From Candidatus Pullichristensenella avicola (GTDB lineage Bacteria; Bacillota; Clostridia; Christensenellales; Aristaeellaceae): a DNA stretch of 64,000 nt. The DNA is taken from the NCBI GenBank assembly GCA_018711655.1, contig DVIA01000018.1, forward strand, positions 1 through 64,000, read 5' to 3'. Shown piece after piece: positions 26,627-36,000 of the stretch. How positions within the stretch are numbered: the first letter of the stretch is position 1; each line of letters begins with the position of its first letter. A program made the translations under genes and the position numbers. Under the pieces are notes generated by a model. It was given only the letters and a program-made list of their open reading frames with translations. It did not search any database and had not been told where the DNA came from.

Positions 26627-27460
26627 TTACTGCGCCGATGCTCCGCCCGTCAGTTCGGCGACGATGCGCGCATAACAGGCGTCGTCAAAATGCGCTCCAT
26701 GCCATTGGACGTTGTTTTCCATGAAAGATACGCCCTTCCCCTTTACGGTGTGCGCGATCAGGCACTGCGGCTTCCCGTTGCGCTTAGCGCGCATTGAAGA
26801 AAACGTCTGGCGCAGTTGGGCGACGTCGTGGCCGTCCGTTTCGTACACGTCAAAGGAAAAGTCCCGCCACTTGTCCGCCAGCGGTTCAAGGGCCATCACT
26901 TTTTCCGTATCGCCGGATACGCAGAGCCGGTTGCGGTCTACGATGACCATGAGGTTGTCCAGATGCAAATGCCCCGCCGCCATGGCGCCTTCCCAGATCA
27001 TCCCCTCGTCGCATTCGCCGTCGCCCAGCAGCACAAACGTCGCGTAGGGGCTTGCGTCGCGCTTTGCGGCAAGCGCCATTCCAACGCCCACCGACAGCCC
27101 ATGGCCGAGCGATCCGGAGGAGATATCCACGCCGGGCACCTTCAGCATATTGGGATGCGTGCTCAACTCCGCGCAAAGCGTTTCGTATCGCCGGATATAG
27201 CTTCTGGGGAAGAACCCCCGCTGCTGCAGCGCGCTGTACAGCGCGGGCGCGGCGTGCCCCTTGGAGAGCACAAAGCGGTCGCGCTCCGGCCAGGCCGGCC
27301 GCGCAGGATCGACGTTCAATACGTCGAAATACAATGTAGCGAGAATCTCCGCGCAGGAATAGCATCCGCCAAAGTGCCCCGTATGGGAGTTGTGAAACAT
27401 TTCCGCGCAATCCAGGCGGATTTGCCTGGCGCGCATATACAGTTCCCGATCCGCAAGCAT
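26627..27460 (-). CDS. Transketolase-like protein, N-terminal subunit, copy B
   Basis: A 277-residue TPP-binding subunit: SKGHAAPALYSAL, GSLGHGLSVGVG and LLGDGECDEG...VDRN (GDG-N motif). I chose ATG at 27460 because AAAGGAG then lies eight nt away; a TTG two codons earlier is too close. It works with the C-terminal subunit downstream. Its context, with a fused E1 dehydrogenase and a transaldolase-like protein, differs from copy A. Confidence 0.88.
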   Translation of the reverse strand: MLADRELYMRARQIRLDCAEMFHNSHTGHFGGCYSCAEILATLYFDVLNVDPARPAWPERDRFVLSKGHAAPALYSALQQRGFFPRSYIRRYETLCAELSTHPNMLKVPGVDISSGSLGHGLSVGVGMALAAKRDASPYATFVLLGDGECDEGMIWEGAMAAGHLHLDNLMVIVDRNRLCVSGDTEKVMALEPLADKWRDFSFDVYETDGHDVAQLRQTFSSMRAKRNGKPQCLIAHTVKGKGVSFMENNVQWHGAHFDDACYARIVAELTGGASAQ

Positions 27461-27484
27461 ATTCAACGCTCCTTTCGCGGCACG

Positions 27485-29947
27485 TTATATGCCCAGTCTG
27501 CTTTCGCGCATTTGCGCGCCGGCCGAGAAATCGCGCTGTGGCCGGTGTCCCTTGAGCGGCAGCATACACTGATGTACGATATCAACGACCCACGAGGGCT
27601 GCGGGAAGTATTCGCGCGTCAGTTCATGGCTGGGCGCGAGCCAGTTTTTCGCCCCGAGCACGCATGGCGGCGCATCCAACGCGTCAAACGCCAGTTCCGT
27701 AATTTTCGAGGCAAAGTGCCGCATGATGGAATTGCGCTCGCAGCCGTCGCCCATAAGGACGATCCTTCCCGTTTTGCGCACGCTGGCGACGACCTTTTCG
27801 TAATCAAACGGGACGATCGACCGCGCGTCGATGACTTCGACCGACAGGCCGTATTCGTTTTTGAGGATATCGGCGGCCTGCAAGCCGCGATACAGCGCCG
27901 CGCCGACCGTGAGGATCGTCAAATCGTCGCCTTCGCGCTTGACGTCCGGCTCTCCCAACGCGATTTCGTAAGCTTCCTCCGGAACGCCTCCCTGGTGGAA
28001 GTACTCGCCCACATCGTAAAGCGCCTGGCTTTCCAGGAAAATTACCGGGTCCGTTCCGCGCAGCGCCGCTTCCATCAGGCCCTTGGCGTCGTATGGCGTA
28101 ACCGGATAAACGACTTTCAGGCCGGGGATATGGGCAAACAGCGCCGTCCAGTCCTGCGTGTGTTGGGCGCCGTAATCCGAGCCGACGCTCATGCGCACCA
28201 CGACGGGCAGACGGATCTCCCCCGCGCTCATGGCCTGCCACTTCGCCAGCTGATTGAACAGTTCATCCGCCGCACGCGCGGAAAAATCGTCGTACATGAT
28301 TTCCGTAACGACCCGGCCGCCGCACATGGCGTAGCCGACGGCCGCGCCGATGATGCCGCACTCGCAGATCGGCGTATCAAACAGCCGGTGATAGGGAATC
28401 GCCTGTTCAAAATCCCTGTAAACCGCGTAGGCGCCGCCCCAGTCGCGCACGTCCTCGCCGAAAATGATCAGCTTGGGATCCTCGTACATCCTTCTGAGGA
28501 TCGGCTCCGCAATCGCGTCGCGTATCTGATAGCGCCTGTTGGTGGGAATCTCCCTTCCCTGCGCATCCAGGCCAAAGCGCCGCCGGCGGGCGATCGACTG
28601 CGCCCGCCTGCTCTCGCGCAGCGGGCAAAGCATGTCCCCGCTTTGGGCGCCGTCGGTCTCAACACGGCCGTTGGAAAACACATATTTGGAAATTCCGTCC
28701 TTTTCCAGGGCGCGCAGGTCCATCTTGGGGGAATAGCGCTCGTCCACGCTGCGCGCCACGGCGAAGAGAATATCGGCGTCTACCAGCTTGCGAACCGCCT
28801 CAAGCTCCGTCAAATCGCATATCCGCGCGTCGCACAGCGCCTGCGCAAACGTTTCAATCGGGTCCACCGCCCGCCATTTTTCAATTTCTTCCCTGGTTCT
28901 ATAATTGTTGTTGTCCGCGAGGTTGTGGCCATAATAGCGGTATGTCACGCAGTCCAGCCACACCGGGCCGTCGCTTCTGGCGACGGGCAACAGGCGCCGA
29001 TAGGCGTCCAGCACCGCCAGCAGGTTCATGCCGTCCACGCGTTCGGCATGGAGTTGCGTATCCGCCAGGCCTACCGGAATCGTCGCGGTGCGATAGAGGC
29101 TCATGGTCTCCCCGGCGGTCTGCCCTCCCATGGCGTAAAAGTTGTTCGTGACCTGGAAAAGAACCGGAACCGCGCCGGAGCGCGCGCCCCACAGCGTGCG
29201 GATCTGTTCCATCGTGGCCATGGTCAGCGCTTCATAGGTAGAGCCCGTCGCCGTCGCTCCATCGCCCAGGTTGCAGATCGCCACGCCATTTTCGCGGTTT
29301 ATGCGCTTATACAGCCCGGCGCCGACGGCGATCGTGCCGCTTCCGCCCACGATGGCGTTGCACGGGTATATTCCAAAGGGCAGGAAAAACGCGTGCATCG
29401 ACCCGCATAGCCCGCGGTTGAAGCCCGTTGTCCGGCCGAAAATCTCGCTCAGCAGCCCGTAGAACAGAAATCGGCGCGCGTTTGCGCGAACGTCCAGCGA
29501 GCGATCCTGAACGGATTGGAATATCCTTCCCCCCGCGTAGGTCTCCATGATGGAAAGCAGCTTCTCTTCAGAAAGCGTCTGCGTGGCGCGCAGCCCCTTG
29601 GCAAGCGTCTCGCCATGGCTGCGGTGAGAGCCGAAGGTGAAATCTTCCGTCGTCTGATAAAACGCCGCCCCGACGCACACCGCCTCCTCGCCGGCGCACA
29701 GATGCACCGGCCCGGAATAGTGATAGGAGATATCGCCGAAGCGCTCCGTGGTCTTGATTTGGGAGATCATCTGTTCAAACGCGCGGATGGAATACATGTC
29801 CCGATAGAAGTTCATCCATTCCTGCTTTGAGAAGCGCCCCGCCTCCTCCTGCACGCTCTTGCGGTAGGCGTTGACCTGAACGGGTTTGAAATGGATCGTC
29901 TCCCGTCCCCTTGCCGCGGCAGGATCAATCAGCAGCGATTTTGTCAC
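27485..29947 (-). CDS. Fused 2-oxoacid dehydrogenase E1 alpha-beta (TPP-dependent)
   Basis: An 820-residue natural fusion. Residues about 40-370 are an E1 alpha domain (HLCAGEEAV, GSMH at 182-185, TPP motif NLGDG...TNNF at 227-270). Residues about 475-810 are an E1 beta domain (IIFGEDVRDWGG, CECGIIGAAVGYAMCGGR, YPVTPYDAKGL). The 100-residue linker is unassigned. Separate alpha and beta subunits are usual for pyruvate, acetoin and branched-chain enzymes. No E2 or E3 gene is in the window, so it may use components encoded elsewhere or act as a stand-alone decarboxylase or carboligase. Its start overlaps the livF stop by 4 nt. Confidence 0.88.
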   Translation of the reverse strand: MTKSLLIDPAAARGRETIHFKPVQVNAYRKSVQEEAGRFSKQEWMNFYRDMYSIRAFEQMISQIKTTERFGDISYHYSGPVHLCAGEEAVCVGAAFYQTTEDFTFGSHRSHGETLAKGLRATQTLSEEKLLSIMETYAGGRIFQSVQDRSLDVRANARRFLFYGLLSEIFGRTTGFNRGLCGSMHAFFLPFGIYPCNAIVGGSGTIAVGAGLYKRINRENGVAICNLGDGATATGSTYEALTMATMEQIRTLWGARSGAVPVLFQVTNNFYAMGGQTAGETMSLYRTATIPVGLADTQLHAERVDGMNLLAVLDAYRRLLPVARSDGPVWLDCVTYRYYGHNLADNNNYRTREEIEKWRAVDPIETFAQALCDARICDLTELEAVRKLVDADILFAVARSVDERYSPKMDLRALEKDGISKYVFSNGRVETDGAQSGDMLCPLRESRRAQSIARRRRFGLDAQGREIPTNRRYQIRDAIAEPILRRMYEDPKLIIFGEDVRDWGGAYAVYRDFEQAIPYHRLFDTPICECGIIGAAVGYAMCGGRVVTEIMYDDFSARAADELFNQLAKWQAMSAGEIRLPVVVRMSVGSDYGAQHTQDWTALFAHIPGLKVVYPVTPYDAKGLMEAALRGTDPVIFLESQALYDVGEYFHQGGVPEEAYEIALGEPDVKREGDDLTILTVGAALYRGLQAADILKNEYGLSVEVIDARSIVPFDYEKVVASVRKTGRIVLMGDGCERNSIMRHFASKITELAFDALDAPPCVLGAKNWLAPSHELTREYFPQPSWVVDIVHQCMLPLKGHRPQRDFSAGAQMRESRLGI

Positions 29948-30705
29948 GATACCCCTTCTTTCTTTTCCGCAGCGCGCAACGTCCTTGCGTATTTTCCCAG
30001 ATATGCGCCGACGATTCCTTCGTCGTTTTTCATTTCCGAAGCCGGGCCCTCCATGCGAATGACGCCCTGTTCGATGACATAGGCGTAATCCGATACCCGC
30101 AGGGCGAGGCGCGCGTTCTGTTCGATCAGCAAAATGGGGATCTTTTCGGTGTGTTTGATCTCGACGATCTTCTCAAACAATTCCGCCACAACAACGGGCG
30201 CAAGCCCCATGGAAGGCTCGTCGAGCATGAGCAGCCTGGGCCGCGCCATGATTGCCCTTCCGATGGCCAGCATCTGCTGTTCGCCGCCGGAGAGCGACCA
30301 GCCATACTGCTTCTCCCGCTCCTTCAGACGGGGAAACAGCTTAAAGACGGTATCCATTTCTTCGCCGTAAGGCTGCTTGTTGCCCCAGAAGCCCTTCCAG
30401 GGCATCGTGCCGACCTCCAGGTTTTCGCGCACGGTCAGGCCGGGAAAAATCAACCGGCCGGCCGGGACGTGAATGATCCCCATCTGCGCCAGCTGCTGCG
30501 GCGTCCGTTCAAGGATGCTTTCTCCGTTCCAAACAATTTCGCCTTCCCGGCGAATCACTGCGGAAATCGCCTTGAGCAACGTCGTCTTTCCGGCGCCGTT
30601 GCTTCCGATAACGCAACGAATGGATTCGTCCGGCATTTCAATGCTGATTCCGTGCAGCGCTTCGATGACGCCGTAATAGGCGTGCAGATTCCTGATCTCA
30701 AGCAT
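29944..30705 (-). CDS. livF: Branched-chain amino acid-type ABC transporter ATPase (LivF)
   Basis: A 253-residue ATPase: Walker A GSNGAGKTT, signature LSGGEQQM, Walker B LMLDEPSMGLAP, with the LivF-typical QNARLAL after the H-loop region. It ends overlapping the E1 fusion gene. Forms the ATPase pair with LivG. In this family the substrate may be amino acids, amides or small organic acids. Confidence 0.92.
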   Translation of the reverse strand: MLEIRNLHAYYGVIEALHGISIEMPDESIRCVIGSNGAGKTTLLKAISAVIRREGEIVWNGESILERTPQQLAQMGIIHVPAGRLIFPGLTVRENLEVGTMPWKGFWGNKQPYGEEMDTVFKLFPRLKEREKQYGWSLSGGEQQMLAIGRAIMARPRLLMLDEPSMGLAPVVVAELFEKIVEIKHTEKIPILLIEQNARLALRVSDYAYVIEQGVIRMEGPASEMKNDEGIVGAYLGKYARTLRAAEKKEGVS

Positions 30706-30798
30706 TGCGGCAAACCGCCTTTCTAAAGATGACGCAGAGGGGGCAAGCGCCCTTCCCCATATCGGCCGCAGGCCTTTGCACAGCGCCCACGGCCGGCC

Positions 30799-31569
30799 CT
30801 AGCCCGCGCAGGCCGTCTCTTCCGTGCCAAGGTACGCTTCTATGACCGCGGGGTCTGAGGACACCTCTTCCGGCTTGCCCTGGGCAATGATCCTGCCAAA
30901 GTTCAACACGATGATATCGTTGCAAATGTTCATCACCATTTCCATGGAATGCTCGATGAGGATCACGCCGATCCCGCGGCGATCCGCCGCCTCGCGCAAA
31001 AGCGCGACCGCATATTCGATTTCCTGGCTGTTGAGGCCGGCCGCCGGTTCATCCACCAGCATTATGCGCGGCTTTTCCAGCATGGCGCGCACGATTTCCA
31101 TCAGCTTGAGGGTACCATAGGGAATGGAGGTAATTGGCGCGGCCCAGTCGATATCAATATGCGCAAGCCGCATCAGTTCCCGCACTTCCTCGCGGAAATT
31201 CAGCGTGCGTCTGCCAAGGAAGGATTTCCAGTAACCAAGTTGCTCTCCCAGGTCCGTGCCAAGATAAAGATTGTCCTGGATCGTCGATTTTTGCAGAAAG
31301 CGCGGCGACTGAAAGGTGCGGGCCAACCCCATGCGCGCGCGTCTGTAGGCGGGCATCCTGGATACGTCGGTCGCATTCAGGAAGATCTTTCCGCTGTCCT
31401 GCGCGTATATGCCGCTGATCAGGTTGAGCATTGTTGTTTTTCCCGCGCCATTGGGGCCGATCAGCCCGAGAATCTGGCCGGCATGCAATTCGAAAGAGAC
31501 GTTTTCGGCCGTAACAACGCCGCCAAAGCGCTTGCAGATGTTTTCCAACCGTAAGACAGGCGCCTGCAT
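30799..31569 (-). CDS. livG: Branched-chain amino acid-type ABC transporter ATPase (LivG)
   Basis: A 256-residue ATPase with Walker A GPNGAGKTT, Walker B IMLVDEPAAGLN and H-loop IEHSMEMVM. The signature region is degenerate, PYGTLKLMEIVRA, in place of LSYGxQRxLEIARA. The ATG at 31569 lies nine nt from AAGGAGG; an ATG at 31575 would overlap the livM stop but is only three nt away. A 93-nt gap without evident signals separates it from livF. Confidence 0.9.
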   Translation of the reverse strand: MQAPVLRLENICKRFGGVVTAENVSFELHAGQILGLIGPNGAGKTTMLNLISGIYAQDSGKIFLNATDVSRMPAYRRARMGLARTFQSPRFLQKSTIQDNLYLGTDLGEQLGYWKSFLGRRTLNFREEVRELMRLAHIDIDWAAPITSIPYGTLKLMEIVRAMLEKPRIMLVDEPAAGLNSQEIEYAVALLREAADRRGIGVILIEHSMEMVMNICNDIIVLNFGRIIAQGKPEEVSSDPAVIEAYLGTEETACAG

Positions 31570-31571
31570 AT

Positions 31572-32567
31572 TCATGTGCCTCCTTGCAAATCGCTCTTGC
31601 GCGAAAGGGCTTTGCCGCGAACTTTCCCGAGTGCCGAGCGGAGGATTCCCGTAAGGCCGTAGGGCATAAACACCATCAGCAAAATGATGCCCACGCCGTA
31701 AATCAACCGCATATAGTTGCGCAGGGGGCGCAGCCATTCGGGCAGCATTGTAATGAGGATCGCGCCCAAAAAGGTGCCAAACGTACTATCGACGCCGCCG
31801 ATCATTACCATCAGCAGCATGTTTACGGAAATATCGAACGTAAATTGCGCCTGGCTGACGACTGTCGAAAAGTGCGCGTACAGCGCCCCGGCAAGGCCGG
31901 CCAGCGCCCCCGCGATCGTAAAGGCCATCACCTTGGTTGCAAAAACGTTGATGCCCAGGGTCTGCGCGGCGATCTCATTGTCGCGAATCGAGGCCAGCGC
32001 GCGTCCAAAATACGATCCGCGTATGCGTTCTACCAGAAGGAAGCACGCGACCGCCACCGCCATAAGCACATAGAACCACCCGTACAAATCGCCCGGGGAC
32101 CATTGCCCGATCGTCAGCGTCGGAATATTGATCACGCCGTCCGCGCCGCCGGTAAAGGGTTTGTAGTTGTTGTAAATGCTCGTTGCGATATACGCGAAGC
32201 TGATCGTTGCAAAGGTAAAGTACGCGCCCCTCAACCGCAACAGCGCAAGTCCCAGAAAAAGCGCAAGCGCGGCCGTGCTCAACGTAGCAAGCGCTATCGC
32301 CAGCGCCGAGGGCACGCCGAGGTTCTTGCTGTAAAGGGCCGACATAAAGGCGCCAAACCCCATCAGCGAAGCCGTCGCAAAGGAAAGCTGGCCGCCCATG
32401 CCCAGCAGGATGGAAATTCCCAGCGAAGCGATGAAATACAAAATGGCGCTGTCCATTACCATGATGTTGTATACGCTCGATATCCGGGGCATTCCAACGA
32501 TAAACGCGATCGCGAGCACGATCAATGCAAGCGGGCGCGCCAAACGACTTGACCTGAACGCTCTCAT
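31572..32567 (-). CDS. livM: Branched-chain amino acid-type ABC transporter permease (LivM)
   Basis: A 331-residue permease with roughly eight to ten hydrophobic segments and the family motifs GGQLSFATASLMGFGAF and ALASIRDNEIAAQTLGINVFATKVMAFTIAG (broken into motif blocks near residues 60-80 and 185-215). Start at 32567 (MRAFRS), seven nt after GAGGAG. Pairs with LivH. Confidence 0.9.
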   Translation of the reverse strand: MRAFRSSRLARPLALIVLAIAFIVGMPRISSVYNIMVMDSAILYFIASLGISILLGMGGQLSFATASLMGFGAFMSALYSKNLGVPSALAIALATLSTAALALFLGLALLRLRGAYFTFATISFAYIATSIYNNYKPFTGGADGVINIPTLTIGQWSPGDLYGWFYVLMAVAVACFLLVERIRGSYFGRALASIRDNEIAAQTLGINVFATKVMAFTIAGALAGLAGALYAHFSTVVSQAQFTFDISVNMLLMVMIGGVDSTFGTFLGAILITMLPEWLRPLRNYMRLIYGVGIILLMVFMPYGLTGILRSALGKVRGKALSRKSDLQGGT

Positions 32568-32585
32568 AACCACACTCCTCACGCG

Positions 32586-33455
32586 CTATGCCTTGTCCGC
32601 AATTTTTTCGCCAAAGATTCCCTGCGGACGAACGATCAAAACCAGGATCAGCACAAGGAACACAATCGCATCCTTGTAGATCGTCGTAACATATGTGCTG
32701 TAGGATTCCACCAGCCCCACAATCAGGCTGCCCAATACGGCGCCGCGCAGATCGCCAAAGCCGCCGATGATCGCGCCTGCAAAGGCCTTGTATTGCAAAG
32801 AACTGAGCGAACCTGTGATGATGAACACCGGGGCGACCATATAACCCGCCAGGCCGACGATCACATTGTTGAGCACATATGTGAAAGCGATGGTCATAAC
32901 AATCGGGATGCCGATCAGCCTGGCGGCGTATTTGTCCTGCGCCGTCGCCTGCATCAGCTTGCCCGGATACAACTTGTCAAAGAGCACAAAAATCAGCAAA
33001 ATGACAAACACGCCCGTGGCCATGATCAGAAAATACTGGTTCTGCAATTTCAAATTGCCAAAGGAAACCGTGCCGGAAACAAACGGCTTCGTGGTCAGGG
33101 GAACGCTTCCCCAGATCAGCGTGACGGCTTCCTGCAGGATCATGCTGGCGCCAATCGTACAAACCAGCGCCGCCTGCGGCCAGGCGGAATTGCGCACCGG
33201 CCAGAATACCGCGAACATGAAAAACAGGCCAAACAGCGCATAAACAAGAATGGAACTGACCAGGGCCGGCAGCATCGGCCACTTCATTTTCACCAGAAAT
33301 TGAAAGGATATATAGGCGCCAAGCATCAGCAGATCGCCCTGCGCAAAATTCAACAGACCCGTCGCACGCCGGAGGAGCACAAGACCGCAGGCAAGGATAG
33401 AATAGATCAGGCCCATTGAGATGCCGATGATGCTCAGTTGAAGAAATGTTTGCAC
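32586..33455 (-). CDS. livH: Branched-chain amino acid-type ABC transporter permease (LivH)
   Basis: A 289-residue permease with the LivH start (QLSIIGISMGLIYSILACGL), LNFAQGDLLMLGAY and AFAGAIIGGFGDLRGAVLG. I use GTG at 33455, seven nt from GGAGG; a GTG two codons earlier is possible. It follows the intercistronic hairpin after livJ. Confidence 0.9.
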   Translation of the reverse strand: MQTFLQLSIIGISMGLIYSILACGLVLLRRATGLLNFAQGDLLMLGAYISFQFLVKMKWPMLPALVSSILVYALFGLFFMFAVFWPVRNSAWPQAALVCTIGASMILQEAVTLIWGSVPLTTKPFVSGTVSFGNLKLQNQYFLIMATGVFVILLIFVLFDKLYPGKLMQATAQDKYAARLIGIPIVMTIAFTYVLNNVIVGLAGYMVAPVFIITGSLSSLQYKAFAGAIIGGFGDLRGAVLGSLIVGLVESYSTYVTTIYKDAIVFLVLILVLIVRPQGIFGEKIADKA

Positions 33456-33484
33456 AATCACCCCTCCTGTCTGCGCATTTGCGG

Positions 33485-33519
33485 GGCGCAGCGCCGGCCG
33501 CGGGGCACGGCGCTGCGCC
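33485..33519 (-). other. Intercistronic hairpin after livJ
   Basis: GGCGCAGCGCC (33485-33495) pairs with GGCGCTGCGCC (33509-33519); no U-tract on the minus strand. It lies 12 nt past the livJ stop, before livH, in the same place as hairpins behind the two other binding-protein genes. Confidence 0.7.
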
Positions 33520-33531
33520 GACATTCGCTTG

Positions 33532-34683
33532 CTAACGGTCGATTACGCCTACGATGTTCGGCGTGCCCGATTCGATCTTCGCAACATAGAGCTGACTGGA
33601 GAAACTGCGGTGTTCATTGGGGCTGAGGCGCGCCATCGCGCCGTCGATATCCACTTCAAACAGCGCTTCCTGAATCGCCGCGGGATCGGCGGAACCGGCG
33701 ATTCGAATGGCCTCGGCGATGATGTTGATGGAGTCGTATCCATACACGCTCATGTTTTCAGGCGTAACGCCGTATTCCGCCTCAAACGCCTCGACATATG
33801 CCTGCGACGCGGGCGAATCCACCTTGTCCGTCCAGTCGGTAACGGCATACCAGCCCTCGGCCGCCTCGGGATCGGCGTCGATGACGAAGGCGTTGGTAAA
33901 TCCAGCCGAACCGATCATGGGCAGGTCGATCTCCATGGTGTGAATCTGGCTGGTAATCAACATGGCGGTCGCAGGGTCGGCAATTACGATCAGGCCGTCG
34001 CATCCGCTTGCAAGGGCCTGGGTAAAGATTCCCGTATACTGCTGCTCGCCGTCGTTGTAAGCGAACATGCCGGTGGGCTCGATGCCAAACTCTTCCCGCA
34101 GGGCTTCCTCCGCAAAGGCGGACCATCCCTGTCCGAACGTATTGGAAATGTATACGATCGCCGGTTTCTGCATGCCCAATTCCGTTACGGCATAGCGCGC
34201 CAGAAGCGTTCCCTGATAATGGTCGGACATGCGCGTCTGCCACATATACGGTTCGCCTGCGATTGTGCATTCCTCGCCGGAACTCATCTGAAGGGTGGGA
34301 ATCTGATACTGCACCACATAGGGAGCCGAAGCGAGCACATAGGCGGTGATGCTGGTGTGCACAATCGCGCTGATGTCGTCGCGCGTCGCCAGTTTCAAAT
34401 AGGAATTGATGGTGGTCTGCTGATCGTCGCCTTCATCCTCCACGACAAGTTCAACCTGCTTGCCCAGAAGCCCGCCCGCTTCGTTGATCTGCTTCACGGC
34501 CAGATTCGCTCCCATGCCGGTGTAATCGCCCTGGAGAATCTTGGAACCCGTAAGCGGATATACGCAGCCGATTTTGATCGTTTCCTGCTGATCGTAGGGG
34601 CTGACAGCCTCCTCCGCCAAAGCGCCGCTCATGGCAAGCGCCCACAACACGCAAACCAAAACGATGCAAAGTACTTTCTTCAT
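33532..34683 (-). CDS. livJ: Branched-chain amino acid-type ABC transporter binding protein (LivJ)
   Basis: A 383-residue type I periplasmic-binding-fold protein: KIGCVYPLTGSKILQGDYTG at the mature N-terminus, VVEDEGDDQQTTINSYLKL and the closing YDSINIIAEAIRIAG. The signal peptide ends SGALA-EEAV without a lipobox. It feeds LivHMGF. Family substrates range from Leu/Ile/Val to amides, urea and aromatic acids; the accompanying catabolic genes argue for something other than a plain amino acid. Confidence 0.9.
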   Translation of the reverse strand: MKKVLCIVLVCVLWALAMSGALAEEAVSPYDQQETIKIGCVYPLTGSKILQGDYTGMGANLAVKQINEAGGLLGKQVELVVEDEGDDQQTTINSYLKLATRDDISAIVHTSITAYVLASAPYVVQYQIPTLQMSSGEECTIAGEPYMWQTRMSDHYQGTLLARYAVTELGMQKPAIVYISNTFGQGWSAFAEEALREEFGIEPTGMFAYNDGEQQYTGIFTQALASGCDGLIVIADPATAMLITSQIHTMEIDLPMIGSAGFTNAFVIDADPEAAEGWYAVTDWTDKVDSPASQAYVEAFEAEYGVTPENMSVYGYDSINIIAEAIRIAGSADPAAIQEALFEVDIDGAMARLSPNEHRSFSSQLYVAKIESGTPNIVGVIDR

Positions 34684-34784
34684 GCGAACACTTCACCTTT
34701 CTTGAAATTCAACGATGTGCGTACTGTCGGATGTGATTCTGTTGCAACAGTCCCCGCTCTTCTCTTGTGCGTCTTTTCCCCCTT

Positions 34785-35852
34785 TCAAACGCGTTTCGCG
34801 CCATTCTGTTCCATACGCAGTTTCGCGATTTCCGCCAGGGCTTCTTTCCAGCCCTTCCGGAAAGAGTCTCTGAATTTAACAACGGGCCCGAAATCTTCGT
34901 ATTCGTCGCTTTGCAGGCCGTTGATCATGTACGCCCTGCGAAAATCCGGAACTTTTTCCAAAAGTTCGTCCAGAACCGTAACGGGAACAGGCTGGTGGAA
35001 GGATTGCAGCACCGGCTGATCGGCCTCCAGAAGCACATCGAACATGCCCTTCCAGTTGATGGTCACATTCATATTCGAGCCGACCATTCCCGTAAAATCG
35101 CTCGTGCGGCGCGCGCCTCCGCTGATCCAGCAAATTGCGGACAGCTGCTGGCGGCCGATCTCCGTAAGTTTTCTTGCCACGCATCCGCCGGCCTGCGCCA
35201 GCACGTCCTGGTCAATTGCAATGTTCTCCCGCCGCACATATTCGCGCAGATACTCGTCGAAAATCCCCATAATGTGCGAACAGAACACGACGGGCATGGG
35301 CGCTTTCTCCGCGGCGACTTCCTGGTAAATCGCATACAGGTCCATGTACTGGTGTACGGACATAACTTCTGTAACGTTGAGCGGAACGCCCTGCCGCAAA
35401 AGCCTGCGGATCGCCCCGAAGGCGCTTTCCACCAGCGGGACCTTCGGCGTTATGTTTGCCGACATGGCGTGGTTCGCCATCGCGTATTGGTAGATGTTTT
35501 CCTCTGTCTCCTCAAAAGGATCGCCCTGGATGGACACATAGCCGTACTTATGGCCGCTGGATTCATAAACGGGATAGAAGATCGCGGCCAGTTCCTGAAC
35601 AACGCTGCTTTGCAGCTTCTTAAGAAGCGCGAGATCGTCCGCCTCCTGCGGCAGCAACGACCTGATCATCTCGCGAACGTACTCGCCCTCCTCCCTGTCC
35701 TGCAGCATTTTGCTGATATACGACGGATTTGCCGTGCATCCGCAGGCGCCGGCGGCGATCGCATCGCGCGCCTGCTTCCTCGTGGGGTTGTTGACCCATA
35801 CGCGCGTCGGCGTCATTTTTTGTACTCGCTGAAAATAAAGGCTATCCTTCAC
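34785..35852 (-). CDS. Transaldolase-family protein
   Basis: A 355-residue TIM-barrel protein of the transaldolase family. Visible motifs are TANPSYISKML (residues 40-50, compare TTNPSLI), NITPKVPLVES with the Schiff-base Lys at about 137, PLNVTEVMSVHQ and WISGGARRTSDF. It is longer than typical bacterial transaldolase (about 215-320 residues). It starts at GTG 35852 behind GAGGGGTGAAG. First gene after the operator at 35889, it opens the Liv/E1/transketolase operon. It could exchange dihydroxyacetone units or act as an aldolase; the sugar is unknown. Confidence 0.8.
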   Translation of the reverse strand: MKDSLYFQRVQKMTPTRVWVNNPTRKQARDAIAAGACGCTANPSYISKMLQDREEGEYVREMIRSLLPQEADDLALLKKLQSSVVQELAAIFYPVYESSGHKYGYVSIQGDPFEETEENIYQYAMANHAMSANITPKVPLVESAFGAIRRLLRQGVPLNVTEVMSVHQYMDLYAIYQEVAAEKAPMPVVFCSHIMGIFDEYLREYVRRENIAIDQDVLAQAGGCVARKLTEIGRQQLSAICWISGGARRTSDFTGMVGSNMNVTINWKGMFDVLLEADQPVLQSFHQPVPVTVLDELLEKVPDFRRAYMINGLQSDEYEDFGPVVKFRDSFRKGWKEALAEIAKLRMEQNGAKRV

Positions 35853-35888
35853 GGCTTCTTCACCCCTCTGTTTTCCACCTTTTGTCTG

Positions 35889-35899
35889 TTGTCGTACAA
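35889..35899. promoter_or_regulatory. FadR/GntR-type operator before the transaldolase-Liv operon
   Basis: TTGTCGTACAA fits the FadR-subfamily consensus TNGTNNNACNA and shares its outer TTGT/ACAA arms with the site at 36749-36759. It lies 37 nt upstream of the GTG. I could not define -35/-10 hexamers for this operon with confidence. Confidence 0.55.
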
Positions 35900-36000
35900 T
35901 GGCAGCGACAAAAAACCCACCTATGGAAAATTCTGCTCTCAGGTATGCGCATTTTCCAAAATATTCGGACTTTTCAAGAAACGGCTAAAAGCTACCCTGT

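Noticed and set aside
34739..34750. Perfect palindrome CTGTTGCAACAG between the transaldolase and livJ genes
   Set aside because: A 12-bp palindrome alone, without a promoter or second copy, is too weak to call an operator.
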